Of a stretch of DNA of 64,000 bases, positions 26,598-35,496 are shown one piece after another. Within the stretch, counting starts at the first letter, position 1; every line of letters starts with the position of its first letter. This DNA is from Bryobacteraceae bacterium. Its GTDB lineage: Bacteria; Acidobacteriota; Terriglobia; Bryobacterales; Bryobacteraceae. Made by a program: the position numbers and the translations under genes. The notes under the pieces were generated by a model, which made no database searches, was not told the origin of the DNA, and worked only from the letters and a program-made list of their open reading frames with translations. Location of the stretch: positions 56,864 through 120,863 of the forward strand of contig JASHNT010000140.1 of the NCBI GenBank assembly GCA_030041495.1. Direction: 5' to 3'.

Positions 26598-27434
26598 TCA
26601 GCCGGTTCCGCTCTCTTCAGAGGGTTGCGGCTTGAAAACGTTGCGCCGGATTTGCATCGCCAACGCCACCGCAGCGGCCAGGGTCATCGCGCCGACAGTG
26701 GCGTGCACCGCCGTGACGTAAACCACCGTGGGGGTGGCCTTGGTGGTCATGGTGCGGACGGTGAACGCGCCGATCCCTAAAAAAATCTGGGCGAAGGCAA
26801 TCGCAAGAAGCATATGCGCGGCGGAGCGCAACACCTTGTGTTTGGGGAATTGCTGCATCACGAAGATGCACACGCACAGAATCACCAGCACCAGGACCAT
26901 CGCGCCGAACAGATGCGGCAACACGCCCATGATCTTGTGACGGAAGGACGCTCCCAGCGTTACTTGGATCAAAACCAGAAACGGCGTGATGGTGCCTAAA
27001 CTCCGCAGCGAAGGCCAGCCGTGATCTTCGACGCGCTCGGCAGGCTGGATCCAGGCGGAGCTGGTCACGGTAACCGCGGCCGCGGACACCGCGAACAAGA
27101 GCTGTCCCAGAAGCGCGTGAATCACTGCGATTCCCGGGCCGGTCACCAGGTGGCCCAATCCGCCCTCCGCGATTACTAGAGCGAGCAGAATCCAGCCCAG
27201 CGTTCCGGCGATATGCTTCGTCGCCATCCAAATCCCCAGAACCGCGAGAACCACGGCCATGCCGCTGGCGGTCATTTCGTGCAGCAACAGGTATGAGTTG
27301 TCTCCGCTGCTGGTGACCATCGCTCCGGTGAGCACGCCGAGCGTTGCGCACACAACGCCAACCAAAGCGAAACGATGCAGAGCGGATTCACTCGCCGGCT
27401 GAACACTCGAAGAAACACTAATCGCGTCTGCCAT
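26598..27434 (-). CDS. CtaA/COX15-like membrane protein
   Basis: About 278 residues from ATG 27434, with TGAGGA eight bases upstream; a GTG at 27449 is also possible. Seven to eight membrane spans are visible. Histidines sit in the positions expected for heme in CtaA-like proteins: HEMTASG, VIHALLGQLL, SFRHKIMGVLPHLFG and YVTAVHATVGA. CtaA makes heme A from heme O for aa3 oxidases. No oxidase gene lies nearby, and the sequence is more diverged than a housekeeping CtaA, so a different heme-protein role is possible. It is the last gene of the DUF6152-DUF6644-DUF6644 group. Confidence 0.75.
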   Translation of the reverse strand: MADAISVSSSVQPASESALHRFALVGVVCATLGVLTGAMVTSSGDNSYLLLHEMTASGMAVVLAVLGIWMATKHIAGTLGWILLALVIAEGGLGHLVTGPGIAVIHALLGQLLFAVSAAAVTVTSSAWIQPAERVEDHGWPSLRSLGTITPFLVLIQVTLGASFRHKIMGVLPHLFGAMVLVLVILCVCIFVMQQFPKHKVLRSAAHMLLAIAFAQIFLGIGAFTVRTMTTKATPTVVYVTAVHATVGAMTLAAAVALAMQIRRNVFKPQPSEESGTG

Positions 27435-27482
27435 AAAAGGGTTCCTCACTTCCGCGCCGGGCGACGAGAACTCGGGGCTCTT

Positions 27483-28025
27483 CTATTTAAGAGCCTCGTT
27501 CGTGAGCGGCGTTACTTGCGACGCCTGCGGAGCCGGTTGTTTCGGCTCGTAATAAGCGATGAGCCGTCCCATGGTGAACATCCCCGTCCAGAGGACCAGC
27601 GACAGCGCCCCAGCCACTTTCGCGCGAGTGGGAGGCACGGGGGAACGGTCCAACTCCTCAGTCTTGTTGTACACGATCGGACGAAACACCAGAGCATGCA
27701 CGCCGATCAATCCCAGAATCGTCATTTTGGTCCAGAAGAAGGGATTGGGCGCGTACTTGACCGCTTCCGAAGTCGCCAGAAGCAGTCCCATCGAAATCAT
27801 AATGACCCCGCCCAGGCGCTTCCAGGGGCGCAGGCTGGTGACCACCTCGGTGATGGTGAGGCTTTTGAAGGTAAGCCCCAGCAGCCGCAGGTCGGTCATC
27901 AGGATCATCCCGCCGAACAGAGCGATGCACGCCAAGTGGGTGGAAAGGACGAACGGATAAACCAGCGCGGATTCGCGGAGGTCCGTCAGAAAGCCGATAC
28001 TCTGAATGGAATTTGCGATATCCAC
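27483..28025 (-). CDS. DUF6644-like integral membrane protein (first copy)
   Basis: A 180-residue protein with about five membrane spans. It opens with IGFLTDLRESALVYPFVLSTHLACIALFGGMILMTDLRLLG, the pattern I associate with DUF6644. Histidines at THLAC and GVHALV lie inside spans and could bind heme. The gene is 10 bases downstream of the related 28036 gene. Together with the CtaA-like gene this suggests a small membrane redox or sensing complex, which is inference. Confidence 0.75.
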   Translation of the reverse strand: MDIANSIQSIGFLTDLRESALVYPFVLSTHLACIALFGGMILMTDLRLLGLTFKSLTITEVVTSLRPWKRLGGVIMISMGLLLATSEAVKYAPNPFFWTKMTILGLIGVHALVFRPIVYNKTEELDRSPVPPTRAKVAGALSLVLWTGMFTMGRLIAYYEPKQPAPQASQVTPLTNEALK

Positions 28026-28035
28026 AAGCTTCCCC

Positions 28036-28482
28036 TCACACGAACGCGATGAAAATTCCGCCGAACACGATGCTCACCCACAGCACCAGAGACACCGCCG
28101 CCACCAGCTTACTCAATCCCGGGGACGGGTTTTCCGCGCTCGCCACCATGCGGTGAATGCTGAAATTGTAGATGATGGCGATGACCAGCACCACCATCTT
28201 GGCCCGGAACACCCAGTTCGGAATGTAGACGAAGGTCTGCGATATGAACAGAGCCGCTCCGGAGAACAGGATGAAGACCAAGGCGACCAGCGTCCAGGGC
28301 TCGGTGTAGCGCAGCAGGCGCGCCGCAGTCTCCTTGCGGAGGCCCAGATTCAGCATCCGGAGATCGACCAATACGATGGAACCGATAGCCACGGCGAATC
28401 CGCCGATATGGAAACACTCCGCCAGCGGAAACGCCCACTCCGTGTTGTTGAGCGCGTCCGCTACCGCGTTTTGAAGAAACAT
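28036..28482 (-). CDS. DUF6644-like integral membrane protein (second copy)
   Basis: A 148-residue protein of four to five spans, with NNTEWAFPLAECFHIGGFAVAIGSIVLVDLRMLNLG matching the start of its neighbour in plan: an aromatic amphipathic start, a His in the first span and the D-L-R-M/L-L motif. It probably arose by duplication of the same family and may pair with the 180-residue copy. An intramembrane histidine is also present in SIHRMV. It follows the DUF6152 gene after a gap of about 190 bases. Confidence 0.75.
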   Translation of the reverse strand: MFLQNAVADALNNTEWAFPLAECFHIGGFAVAIGSIVLVDLRMLNLGLRKETAARLLRYTEPWTLVALVFILFSGAALFISQTFVYIPNWVFRAKMVVLVIAIIYNFSIHRMVASAENPSPGLSKLVAAVSLVLWVSIVFGGIFIAFV

Positions 28483-28675
28483 CCGCTAGAGACCCTCCCT
28501 GAGCGATCCATTCTACAGCCTAGGGCTGCCCTTTGTGCAGCGGCCGTCCATAAAAGCGAGCGGCGTGGGGCTGTGCGGTTCGACTGAACCCTTTACCTCC
28601 CGCCGCGACGCACAGAACCAATCGGCGTCCGGAACTGAAGGTCCAACCGCCAACTACCATATGCGGGCAGGTTCT

Positions 28676-29080
28676 TTATTTGGTTTCGGGGTTGTCGGCC
28701 GAAGAAGCGCCACCGAGAACTCGCTTGCCGTTCTCAAACGCCACGTTGGACGCGTTCACCAGGTTCGAGCCGTCCTTGGCGCGCGAGCCGTGCACCGTGA
28801 CCACATCGCCCTCTTTGAGCGAGTTGCGAGTCCAGCCCTGGCGCATCAGGCCGTTGGGGCTGCCAAGCTCGAATTCCCAATTAGTCACCTTACCGTCCGC
28901 GTCCTTCACATCCAGGTAGAAGCGGGCGTGGGGATTCATCCACTCCACCTTGGTCACTGTGCCCGTCAACTCAATCGGCTTGGCGCGGTCGTACTCCGCC
29001 GAGAAGGAATGATGTGCCAGTCCCGGAACTGCAGCCGCCATCAGGCCAGCCGCGATCACGCCCATCAGTTTGAATTTCAT
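28676..29080 (-). CDS. DUF6152 family periplasmic protein
   Basis: From ATG 29080 (with GGAGA upstream) the product has 134 residues and a signal peptide ending G-L-A. Mature sequence begins HHSFSAEYDRAKPIELTG and continues VEWMNPHARFYLDVKD and GSPNGLMRQGWTRNSLKEGD, the usual DUF6152 pattern. The fold is probably an OB-type beta barrel. The leading His-His at the mature N-terminus is a possible metal site. The role is unknown. It is the first gene downstream of the OmpR-type regulator gene and a candidate operator. Confidence 0.85.
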   Translation of the reverse strand: MKFKLMGVIAAGLMAAAVPGLAHHSFSAEYDRAKPIELTGTVTKVEWMNPHARFYLDVKDADGKVTNWEFELGSPNGLMRQGWTRNSLKEGDVVTVHGSRAKDGSNLVNASNVAFENGKRVLGGASSADNPETK

Positions 29081-29187
29081 TCGATAATCTCCAGAGATTT
29101 GTGTCGGGTCCGGCAATTTCGCGCGTCCCGCCAGTGTCAAGGCTAACACGCCGAAGCGCAAAATCCAGGGTGGGCCGGTCATCTGAA

Positions 29188-29208
29188 GGTCAGTGACCGG
29201 TAAGTGAC
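29188..29208 (-). promoter_or_regulatory. tandem direct repeat, candidate operator
   Basis: GGTCAGTGAC (29188-29197) and GGTAAGTGAC (29199-29208) match at nine of ten positions and are 11 bases apart, one helical turn. OmpR-type winged-helix proteins usually bind such direct repeats. The site lies between the regulator gene (ends 29218) and the DUF6152 gene (starts 29080). Confidence 0.5.
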
Positions 29209-29217
29209 TGCCTGTTT

Positions 29218-30372
29218 TCAGCGACTTACGTCGCCCGTCAAATCCCGGTGGAAGACGTAGGCGATGTCGATGGGCATATCGTCCATGGAGCGGACTTTGA
29301 CGACTACCTGATAAAAGCGAGGCAGTGACCCGTTGGGAGCTTTCATCTTCGCGACCAGCGTCCGGGCGAAAGCCGGATCCGTGAACGCCTGGACGGCACC
29401 CATGACCGCCGGGACTTTGTTGCCTGAAAAATAGAGCAGCTCGCCGTTGCCGTTCAGACCGGGAAAGTGACTGACCAGGGCGTAGCTTTCGGCGGTGTCC
29501 TGGGGGTCGGCCGGGGCGCGATCCGCCAGCAGAGCCGGCTCGCCGGGGCGGGGATTCAGGTTGCGGATGCCATCGGCGCTCAGGATCAGTTGGCGATCTT
29601 CGGGAACCGTTGCCCGGACTTGCCGCGATCCGGAAGCGCTGCCCAGGAACACAACGTTGCCCATCGCAATCTCGGGCATCGAAAGCTGCTCAGTCGGCGT
29701 GAGCTGGATATCCTTCTTTCTTTCCCCAAGGAACTGGCCGAGCAAGAAGGCTCCGTTAGCCGTGCCCAAGCCGGTCATTCCTGACGCGGGCGTCGACATG
29801 CAAATGAGCAAGGGACGGTTGGGAGTAAGGATCGGCTCCCAGAGCTGCTGGAGTTCCGGCGTCCATCGAGGAGCTTGCGCGGCGGTCTGAGAGGACGATC
29901 GCTCGACCCGCCACAGGCGCACTCCAAAATAACCCGCGCATAGCACGGCGATCAGGAGCGCGGCGGCCAGGGAGATTTCGAGGTGGTAATGCGGTTTCGG
30001 GACGACAACCGGTTCCGCCGGGGCCAGTTCCGGAGCAGCGGCGCGAGGCTCAAAGGTGACCTTGAATCCGCCTTTCGGCAAGTCGACCACGACCGGATCG
30101 TCAGCGCCTTCCGAACGGTAATACTCGGCGAGCTTCTGCCGCAGCCGGCCGACGTGCATGCGCACGGTCGATTCCTGGCGCGGGTCATAGGAAGCGGGCT
30201 TGCCGAAAACATCCAGCCCGACCACGTATTCCTTGAGATTGTCGGCGGTTCCTGCGATGGATTTGTCCGCCAGGTAGATCAGCAGATTACGCTGGACCTC
30301 GGACGTGCGAAAGCTCTTACTCTGAACAATTCGCTGGATTTGAGTCTGCAAAGACTCAACTTCGAGGACCAT
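29218..30372 (-). CDS. membrane-anchored OmpR/ToxR-type transcriptional regulator
   Basis: The 384-residue protein has an N-terminal winged helix of about 110 residues containing the unusual start IQRIVQSKSFRTSEVQRNLLIYL and the recognition part ESTVRMHVGRLRQKLAEYYRSEG, followed by VVVDLPKGGFKVTFE. A single membrane span lies near residues 132-152 (LAAALLIAVLCAGYFGVRLW). The remaining 230 residues would be periplasmic. No phosphoacceptor receiver domain is present, so it is ToxR/CadC-like in layout: a sensor outside and DNA binding inside. It is divergent from the triheme cytochrome gene and upstream of the DUF6152 cluster. Confidence 0.85.
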   Translation of the reverse strand: MVLEVESLQTQIQRIVQSKSFRTSEVQRNLLIYLADKSIAGTADNLKEYVVGLDVFGKPASYDPRQESTVRMHVGRLRQKLAEYYRSEGADDPVVVDLPKGGFKVTFEPRAAAPELAPAEPVVVPKPHYHLEISLAAALLIAVLCAGYFGVRLWRVERSSSQTAAQAPRWTPELQQLWEPILTPNRPLLICMSTPASGMTGLGTANGAFLLGQFLGERKKDIQLTPTEQLSMPEIAMGNVVFLGSASGSRQVRATVPEDRQLILSADGIRNLNPRPGEPALLADRAPADPQDTAESYALVSHFPGLNGNGELLYFSGNKVPAVMGAVQAFTDPAFARTLVAKMKAPNGSLPRFYQVVVKVRSMDDMPIDIAYVFHRDLTGDVSR

Positions 30373-30418
30373 CGCACCGCGATCATACCACTTTTGGTTG
30401 GGTCGCGCGCATACCCTG

Positions 30419-30445
30419 GGTAGACTATCAGCCTCGGTAGACTAT
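30419..30445 (+). promoter_or_regulatory. direct repeat GGTAGACTAT upstream of the cytochrome gene
   Basis: Two perfect copies lie at 30419-30428 and 30436-30445, 17 bases apart. The second runs into ACTATAAAAC, which could serve as a -10 region, with the cytochrome ATG ten bases further. They also lie 47 bases from the divergent regulator start, so a shared operator is possible. Confidence 0.5.
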
Positions 30446-30454
30446 AAAACATTG

Positions 30455-30844
30455 ATGCGATTTGCCGCGATGGTTCTAGGCGCTGGGGTCCTGGTGGGCT
30501 GCCACAGCGCCCCGCCCTCCAAGCCCGAAACCAAATTCATATTGACACCGGATGATCGGGCTGCGGTGGCCAAGGGCCAGCCGCTGGACACGATGGTGAT
30601 CGAATCGCCCGCCGGCAACGTCACGTTCACCCACAAAAAACATTACGAGCGCGTCAATGGCGATTGCACGACGTGCCATGCCAAGGTGTTTCCACAGGCG
30701 CTTGAGCCGCTCAACTATAAAAGGGCAACGCATCGGGCAGCGGAAGGGACCATGACCTCCTGCGCCTATTGCCATGCGGTGGGAGGGTCGGCATTCGCCG
30801 CCGACAGCAACTGCACCAAGTGCCACGCGGAGCGCGAACACTAA
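30455..30844 (+). CDS. triheme c-type cytochrome lipoprotein (cytochrome c3-like)
   Basis: The 129-residue protein has a lipoprotein signal with cysteine at residue 16 (VLVGC). Three heme-binding C-x-x-C-H motifs follow: CTTCH (71-75), CAYCH (103-107) and CTKCH (120-124). Extra histidines at FTHKKH (60, 63) and ATHR (93) fit bis-histidine ligation of class III/c7-type cytochromes. The F-T-H-K-K-H-Y start is typical of that family. It would sit in the envelope and pass electrons. It is divergent from the membrane-bound regulator and seven bases from the methyltransferase gene. Confidence 0.9.
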   Translation: MRFAAMVLGAGVLVGCHSAPPSKPETKFILTPDDRAAVAKGQPLDTMVIESPAGNVTFTHKKHYERVNGDCTTCHAKVFPQALEPLNYKRATHRAAEGTMTSCAYCHAVGGSAFAADSNCTKCHAEREH

Positions 30845-30851
30845 TCGACGC

Positions 30852-31970
30852 ATGGCATCTTTGGATGAGCTGGCATCGCAGTTTCACGATCGGCTACAGG
30901 CGCTGAAGGATCGCACGCGGCTGGAGAGCGGGGATTGGTACCCGTGGAGGTCGTTGGCGGCTATGCAGATGCTGGATCGCGAAATCGACGTGGGCGCCGG
31001 CCGCCTTCAAGAGATGATCGGCGGAGCTCCCGTGGTCGACGTTGGCTGCGGCGACGGCGATATCGCTTTTTTCCTGGAATCGATGGGCGCCGAAGTTGAC
31101 GCGGTGGACCATCCCCTCACCAATTACAACCGGATGGAGGGCGTACGCGCCCTGAAACGGGCGCTGGGTTCGAAGATCGGGATTCACGCGCTGGATCTGG
31201 ATTCGCGGCCGAATCTGCCTCGATCGAATTACGGGTTCGCGACAATGCTGGGGGTGCTGTATCACCTGAAGAATCCGTATATGGTGCTGGAGACTTTGGC
31301 ACACCGCGCGCAGCATCTTTACCTGAGCACCCGCATCGCCTCCCTGACGCCGGATCGCGGACTCAACTTCGGCGCACTGCCGATGGCGTACTTGGTGGAC
31401 GATCGGGAGTTGAACAATGACCCGACCAATTTCTGGATCTTCTCCAAGACGGGTTTAGAGCGCCTGGTCCGCAGAGCGGGTTGGACCGTGCTGCAACAAT
31501 TCACCCTCGGCGTGTCTCCGGAGGAATCAGACCCGGTCACGAACGACACGCGCGCGTTTTTGTTGCTGGAGAGCCGGCTGGCGAAGACGACGGGTTTGGC
31601 GCTGGGACTCGGCTGGCATGAGCTCGACTACGGCTCCAGCCGGTGGACTGGGCGCCGATTTTCGGCGAAGGTCGACGTGCCGAAGCCGCTCACGCCCGCT
31701 ACTCTACGCTTCATTTTTCACTTGCCCGAGGCGCTGGTCGCGCATCGGCCCCACACCGTTTTGCGCGCGAGCGTCAACGGAATACCACTGGCCTCGATCG
31801 ACTTCACTGCCCCCGGCGAGCACGAATACTCGGCAACCCTCCCGTTGGTTCCGGCCGGCCAAGCCGAGGTCGCATTCGAGCTCGATTCCGCAGCGCGAAT
31901 CGGCTCTGATGAGCGCGAATTGGGCGTGCAAGTGTATTTCAACGGGCCATCGCCGATCCGGATCGTATAA
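30852..31970 (+). CDS. SAM-dependent methyltransferase
   Basis: From ATG 30852 the product has 372 residues. Motif I of class I methyltransferases is VVDVGCGDGDIAFFLE near residue 60, followed by an acidic post-I residue in VDAVDHPL and the later LGVLYHLKNPYMVLETL. These resemble CmoB/UbiG-like enzymes; the D-W-Y-P-W-R stretch before motif I is like CmoB. A C-terminal part of about 110 residues looks like a beta-sandwich rather than part of the methyltransferase. Substrate unknown. The reading frame is open upstream of ATG 30852 but that part overlaps the cytochrome gene. Confidence 0.8.
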   Translation: MASLDELASQFHDRLQALKDRTRLESGDWYPWRSLAAMQMLDREIDVGAGRLQEMIGGAPVVDVGCGDGDIAFFLESMGAEVDAVDHPLTNYNRMEGVRALKRALGSKIGIHALDLDSRPNLPRSNYGFATMLGVLYHLKNPYMVLETLAHRAQHLYLSTRIASLTPDRGLNFGALPMAYLVDDRELNNDPTNFWIFSKTGLERLVRRAGWTVLQQFTLGVSPEESDPVTNDTRAFLLLESRLAKTTGLALGLGWHELDYGSSRWTGRRFSAKVDVPKPLTPATLRFIFHLPEALVAHRPHTVLRASVNGIPLASIDFTAPGEHEYSATLPLVPAGQAEVAFELDSAARIGSDERELGVQVYFNGPSPIRIV

Positions 31971-31971
31971 T
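31966..31971 (+). promoter_or_regulatory. -10 box (TATAAT) upstream of dnaE
   Basis: A perfect TATAAT overlaps the stop codon of the methyltransferase gene, 33 bases before the dnaE start. AGGAGTG precedes the dnaE ATG as a good ribosome site. No strong -35 was seen. Confidence 0.45.
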
Positions 31972-32004
31972 AGTAGTCTCCCCCGGGATTAGGAGTGTTT
32001 CCCG

Positions 32005-35000
32005 ATGTCCGCGCCGTTTGTGCATCTGCATTGCCACACCGATTATTCGCTGCTCGACGGAGCCTGCGAAATCGGCCAGTTGATGGACCTAGTGGTGGAG
32101 CAGAAGATGCCCGCCGTGGCGATGACGGATCACGGCAATCTGTTCGGCGCCGTCGAGTTTTACAACAAAGCCAAGGAGAAGGGCGTCCATCCGGTGATCG
32201 GCTGCGAGGTGTACGTCGCGCAGCAAGGGCAATCCGTCAAGAGCGATTCGAATCGCTACAACCATCTGGTGCTGCTGTGCGAAAACCAGGAGGGTTATCG
32301 CAACCTGATCCAGCTTGTTTCCAGCGGTTACCTGGACGGTTTCTATTACAAGCCTCGCATCGATAAGGACCTGCTCTCGCGGCATTCCAAGGGTTTGATC
32401 GCGCTTTCGGCGTGCTTGCGCGGCGACATCAATGAGACGTTGCTGGCGGATCGTTACGGCGAGGCCAAGCGCATGGCCTACGAGTACACCGATCTGTTCG
32501 GCGCGAAGAATTTTTTCCTGGAGATCCAGAATCACGGACTGGAGCCGGATGGGCGCGTGCTACCGATGATCGGGCGGCTGGCCGCGGAAACCGGCATTCC
32601 GCTGGTCGCCACCAATGACGCGCACTACCTGCGCAAAGAAGATGCTCGTGCGCACGAGATTTTGCTGTGCATCCAGACCGGCAAGACCATGTCCGATCCC
32701 AACCGCATGCGCTTCGAGCATCCGGTGTTCCACCTGAAGTCGCGCGCGGAAATGATGGCGCTGTTCGGTGAAGTGGAAGACGCGCTGGATCGCACTGGGG
32801 AGATCGCGCAGCGTTGCCAGGTGAAGCTTGAAAAAGTCGCGGAGCCGTTCCCGAAGTTTCCCATTCCCGAGGGCCACACCACCGACAGCTTCTTTGAGTA
32901 CGTCGCGCGCCAGGGCTTCGAAAGGCGCCGCGCGCGGCTGGAAGCTCTGGAAGCCAAGGGCCAACTGCGGCACAGTCTCGCCGAATATGCGGACCGCCTG
33001 GATCGCGAAGTCAAAATGATCCAGCAGATGAAGTTCTCGGGCTACTTCCTGATCGTCTGGGACTTCATCCGTTTCGCCAAGCAGAAGGGCATTCCCGTGG
33101 GGCCGGGTCGCGGGTCGGCGACGGGAAGTCTTGTGGCGTACGCGATGGAGATCACGGACATCGATCCGCTGGCCTATGGCTTGATCTTCGAGCGGTTCCT
33201 GAATCCGGAGCGCATCAGCATGCCGGACATCGACATCGACTTCTGCACCCGCGGCCGCGGCGAAGTGATTCAGTACGTCACTGAAAAATACGGGCGTGAG
33301 CAGGTAGCGCAGATCATCACGTTCGGCACTCTGGCAGCGCGCGCGGCGATCAAGGACGTGGGCCGCGTGCTGGATATGAGCTATACGGACGTGGATAAGA
33401 TCACCAAGCTGATTCCCACGCAGCCGCTCAACATCAAGCTTAAAGATGCGCGCAAGATGGAGCCGCAACTGGATGAGCTCGCCGGCAAGGATGCTCGCGT
33501 CCGCGAAGTGCTGGACGTGGCGCAGCGGCTGGAAGGGGTCGCGCGCAACGCCAGCGTGCACGCCGCGGGCGTAGTGATCTCGCCCGCTCCCCTGCGTGAC
33601 CTGGTGCCGCTCTATAAGACCAACAAGGAAGAAATTGTAACCGAGTATGACATGGTCGGGCTGGAAAAGCTGGATCTGCTCAAGATGGATTTTCTTGGGC
33701 TGACCACGCTCACCATCATTTCGGACGCTCTGGCGTTGATCAAGAAGCATCGCGGGGTGGAGCTGCGCGTCGAAGACATTCCGCTGGACGACGCGACAAC
33801 CTACAAGGAGATTTTCAGCAAGGCGCTGACCAGCGGCGTGTTCCAGTTCGAATCGCCGGGTATGCGCGATATTTTGCGCCGCTACCAGCCGGACCGGCTG
33901 GACGATTTGATCGCGCTCAATGCTCTGTATCGCCCCGGCCCGATGGACATGATCGACGATTTCATCGAGCGCAAGCACGGGCGCATGGAAGTGGTCTACG
34001 ACTTTCCGGAGTTGAAGGACATTCTGGAAGAAAGCTTTGGTGTGATCGTTTACCAGGAACAGGTGATGCAGATTTCGAATCGCCTGGCCGGGTATTCACT
34101 GGGCGATGCGGATTTGCTGCGCCGCGCGATGGGCAAAAAGAAAGTCGAGGAGATGGCCAAGCAGCGCGAACGCTTCATCGCGGGCGCCAAGGCCAAGGGG
34201 CACAACTCGCAACGCAAGGTCGAAAAAATTTTCGACCAGATGGCGAAATTCGCCGGCTACGGCTTCAACAAGTCGCATTCGGCCGCGTATTCTTATCTCG
34301 CTTACATCGTCGGGTACCTGAAGATTCACTACCCGACCGAGTTCATGAGCGCGCTGCTGACCTCGGAAACCGGCAACACCGACAAAGTGGTGAAGTACAC
34401 CAACGAATGCCGCGAAATGGGCATCAAGGTTTTACCGCCGGATATCAACTCCTCCGCGTTCACCTTCACTCCGGTTACCGAGGGCGAACAGCAAGGCACG
34501 CGCTTCGGGCTGGGCGCGATCAAGAACGTGGGGCAATCCGCCGTGGAATCGATCGAGAAGGCTCGCGCGGAGGGCGGCGCGTTCCGCTCGCTGTACGATT
34601 TTTGTGAGCGCGTGGACTTGGGCGCGGTCAACCGCCGCATGATCGAGAGCTTCATCAAAGCCGGCGCAATGGATTCGCTCGGCGGCACGCGGGCGCGGCT
34701 TTTTGCCGCGATCGATAGCGCGATGGAAAGCGGCGCAAGGGCTTGGAAGGATCGCGCGAGCGGCCAATCCGGATTGTTCGCGGACCTGATGCAGTCGAGC
34801 GCGCCCGTGGAGCACCCACTGCCGCAAGCGCCGGATTGGACCAGCCAGGAAAAGCTGACTTCGGAAAAAGCGATGCTCGGTTTCTACATCACCGGCCATC
34901 CGCTGGATCAATACATGGACAAGGCACGCGAACTGGCGACACATGTCACCTCCGGCCTCGAAGGCCTCGCGAAGAATACGGAGGTCGCGCTGTGCGGGAT

Positions 35001-35481
35001 CCTGACGGGCATCTCGCAGAGGCGCAACAAAGAGGGCAAGCTGTGGTCCTCCTTCCAGGTGGAAGATTTGGAAGGCTCCATCGACGCGATGGTTTTCTCC
35101 ACGCAGTATGAGCGTCTGGCATCTGCGATTCAGGAAGATAAGGCGGTGCTCGTACGCGCGCTGGTGTTGCCGGAAGAAAGCGGGCCCCCGAAGATTTCGG
35201 TGCAGGACATCGTGCCGCTGGAAATGGCGCGGGTGAACCTGCCGTCGCTGATCTCGATCAAGGTTCCCTTGAACGGATCGGGCGAAGCCAAGCGCGCCGC
35301 CGCGTTGCATGAGCTGTTCGAGCGCAAACCCGGAGCCACGGAAGTCAGGTTGCGTCTTGAGAAGGCTCGCGACTTCTCGGTTATCCTGGATCTAAGCGCC
35401 AAAGTGCGCCCGGACAAGGAATTTCGCGCGGAAGTGGCTCGCATCTGCGGCGCTGAGGCGATGGAAGTGCTGGCCGGGTAA
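32005..35481 (+). CDS. dnaE: DNA polymerase III alpha subunit
   Basis: The 1158-residue replicative polymerase starts with the PHP domain (FVHLHCHTDYSLLDGA). The palm carries GPGRGSATGSLVAYA and the catalytic acids in SMPDIDIDFC near residue 410. Helix-hairpin-helix and beta-clamp regions follow, with an OB-fold tRNA_anti-like domain near residues 985-1060 (VALCGILTGISQRRNKEGK). Length and layout match DnaE1, not the error-prone DnaE2. It is followed after 15 bases by accA, a neighbour also seen in other bacteria. Confidence 0.98.
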   Translation: MSAPFVHLHCHTDYSLLDGACEIGQLMDLVVEQKMPAVAMTDHGNLFGAVEFYNKAKEKGVHPVIGCEVYVAQQGQSVKSDSNRYNHLVLLCENQEGYRNLIQLVSSGYLDGFYYKPRIDKDLLSRHSKGLIALSACLRGDINETLLADRYGEAKRMAYEYTDLFGAKNFFLEIQNHGLEPDGRVLPMIGRLAAETGIPLVATNDAHYLRKEDARAHEILLCIQTGKTMSDPNRMRFEHPVFHLKSRAEMMALFGEVEDALDRTGEIAQRCQVKLEKVAEPFPKFPIPEGHTTDSFFEYVARQGFERRRARLEALEAKGQLRHSLAEYADRLDREVKMIQQMKFSGYFLIVWDFIRFAKQKGIPVGPGRGSATGSLVAYAMEITDIDPLAYGLIFERFLNPERISMPDIDIDFCTRGRGEVIQYVTEKYGREQVAQIITFGTLAARAAIKDVGRVLDMSYTDVDKITKLIPTQPLNIKLKDARKMEPQLDELAGKDARVREVLDVAQRLEGVARNASVHAAGVVISPAPLRDLVPLYKTNKEEIVTEYDMVGLEKLDLLKMDFLGLTTLTIISDALALIKKHRGVELRVEDIPLDDATTYKEIFSKALTSGVFQFESPGMRDILRRYQPDRLDDLIALNALYRPGPMDMIDDFIERKHGRMEVVYDFPELKDILEESFGVIVYQEQVMQISNRLAGYSLGDADLLRRAMGKKKVEEMAKQRERFIAGAKAKGHNSQRKVEKIFDQMAKFAGYGFNKSHSAAYSYLAYIVGYLKIHYPTEFMSALLTSETGNTDKVVKYTNECREMGIKVLPPDINSSAFTFTPVTEGEQQGTRFGLGAIKNVGQSAVESIEKARAEGGAFRSLYDFCERVDLGAVNRRMIESFIKAGAMDSLGGTRARLFAAIDSAMESGARAWKDRASGQSGLFADLMQSSAPVEHPLPQAPDWTSQEKLTSEKAMLGFYITGHPLDQYMDKARELATHVTSGLEGLAKNTEVALCGILTGISQRRNKEGKLWSSFQVEDLEGSIDAMVFSTQYERLASAIQEDKAVLVRALVLPEESGPPKISVQDIVPLEMARVNLPSLISIKVPLNGSGEAKRAAALHELFERKPGATEVRLRLEKARDFSVILDLSAKVRPDKEFRAEVARICGAEAMEVLAG

Positions 35482-35496
35482 GGCGCGCTCCATTTC

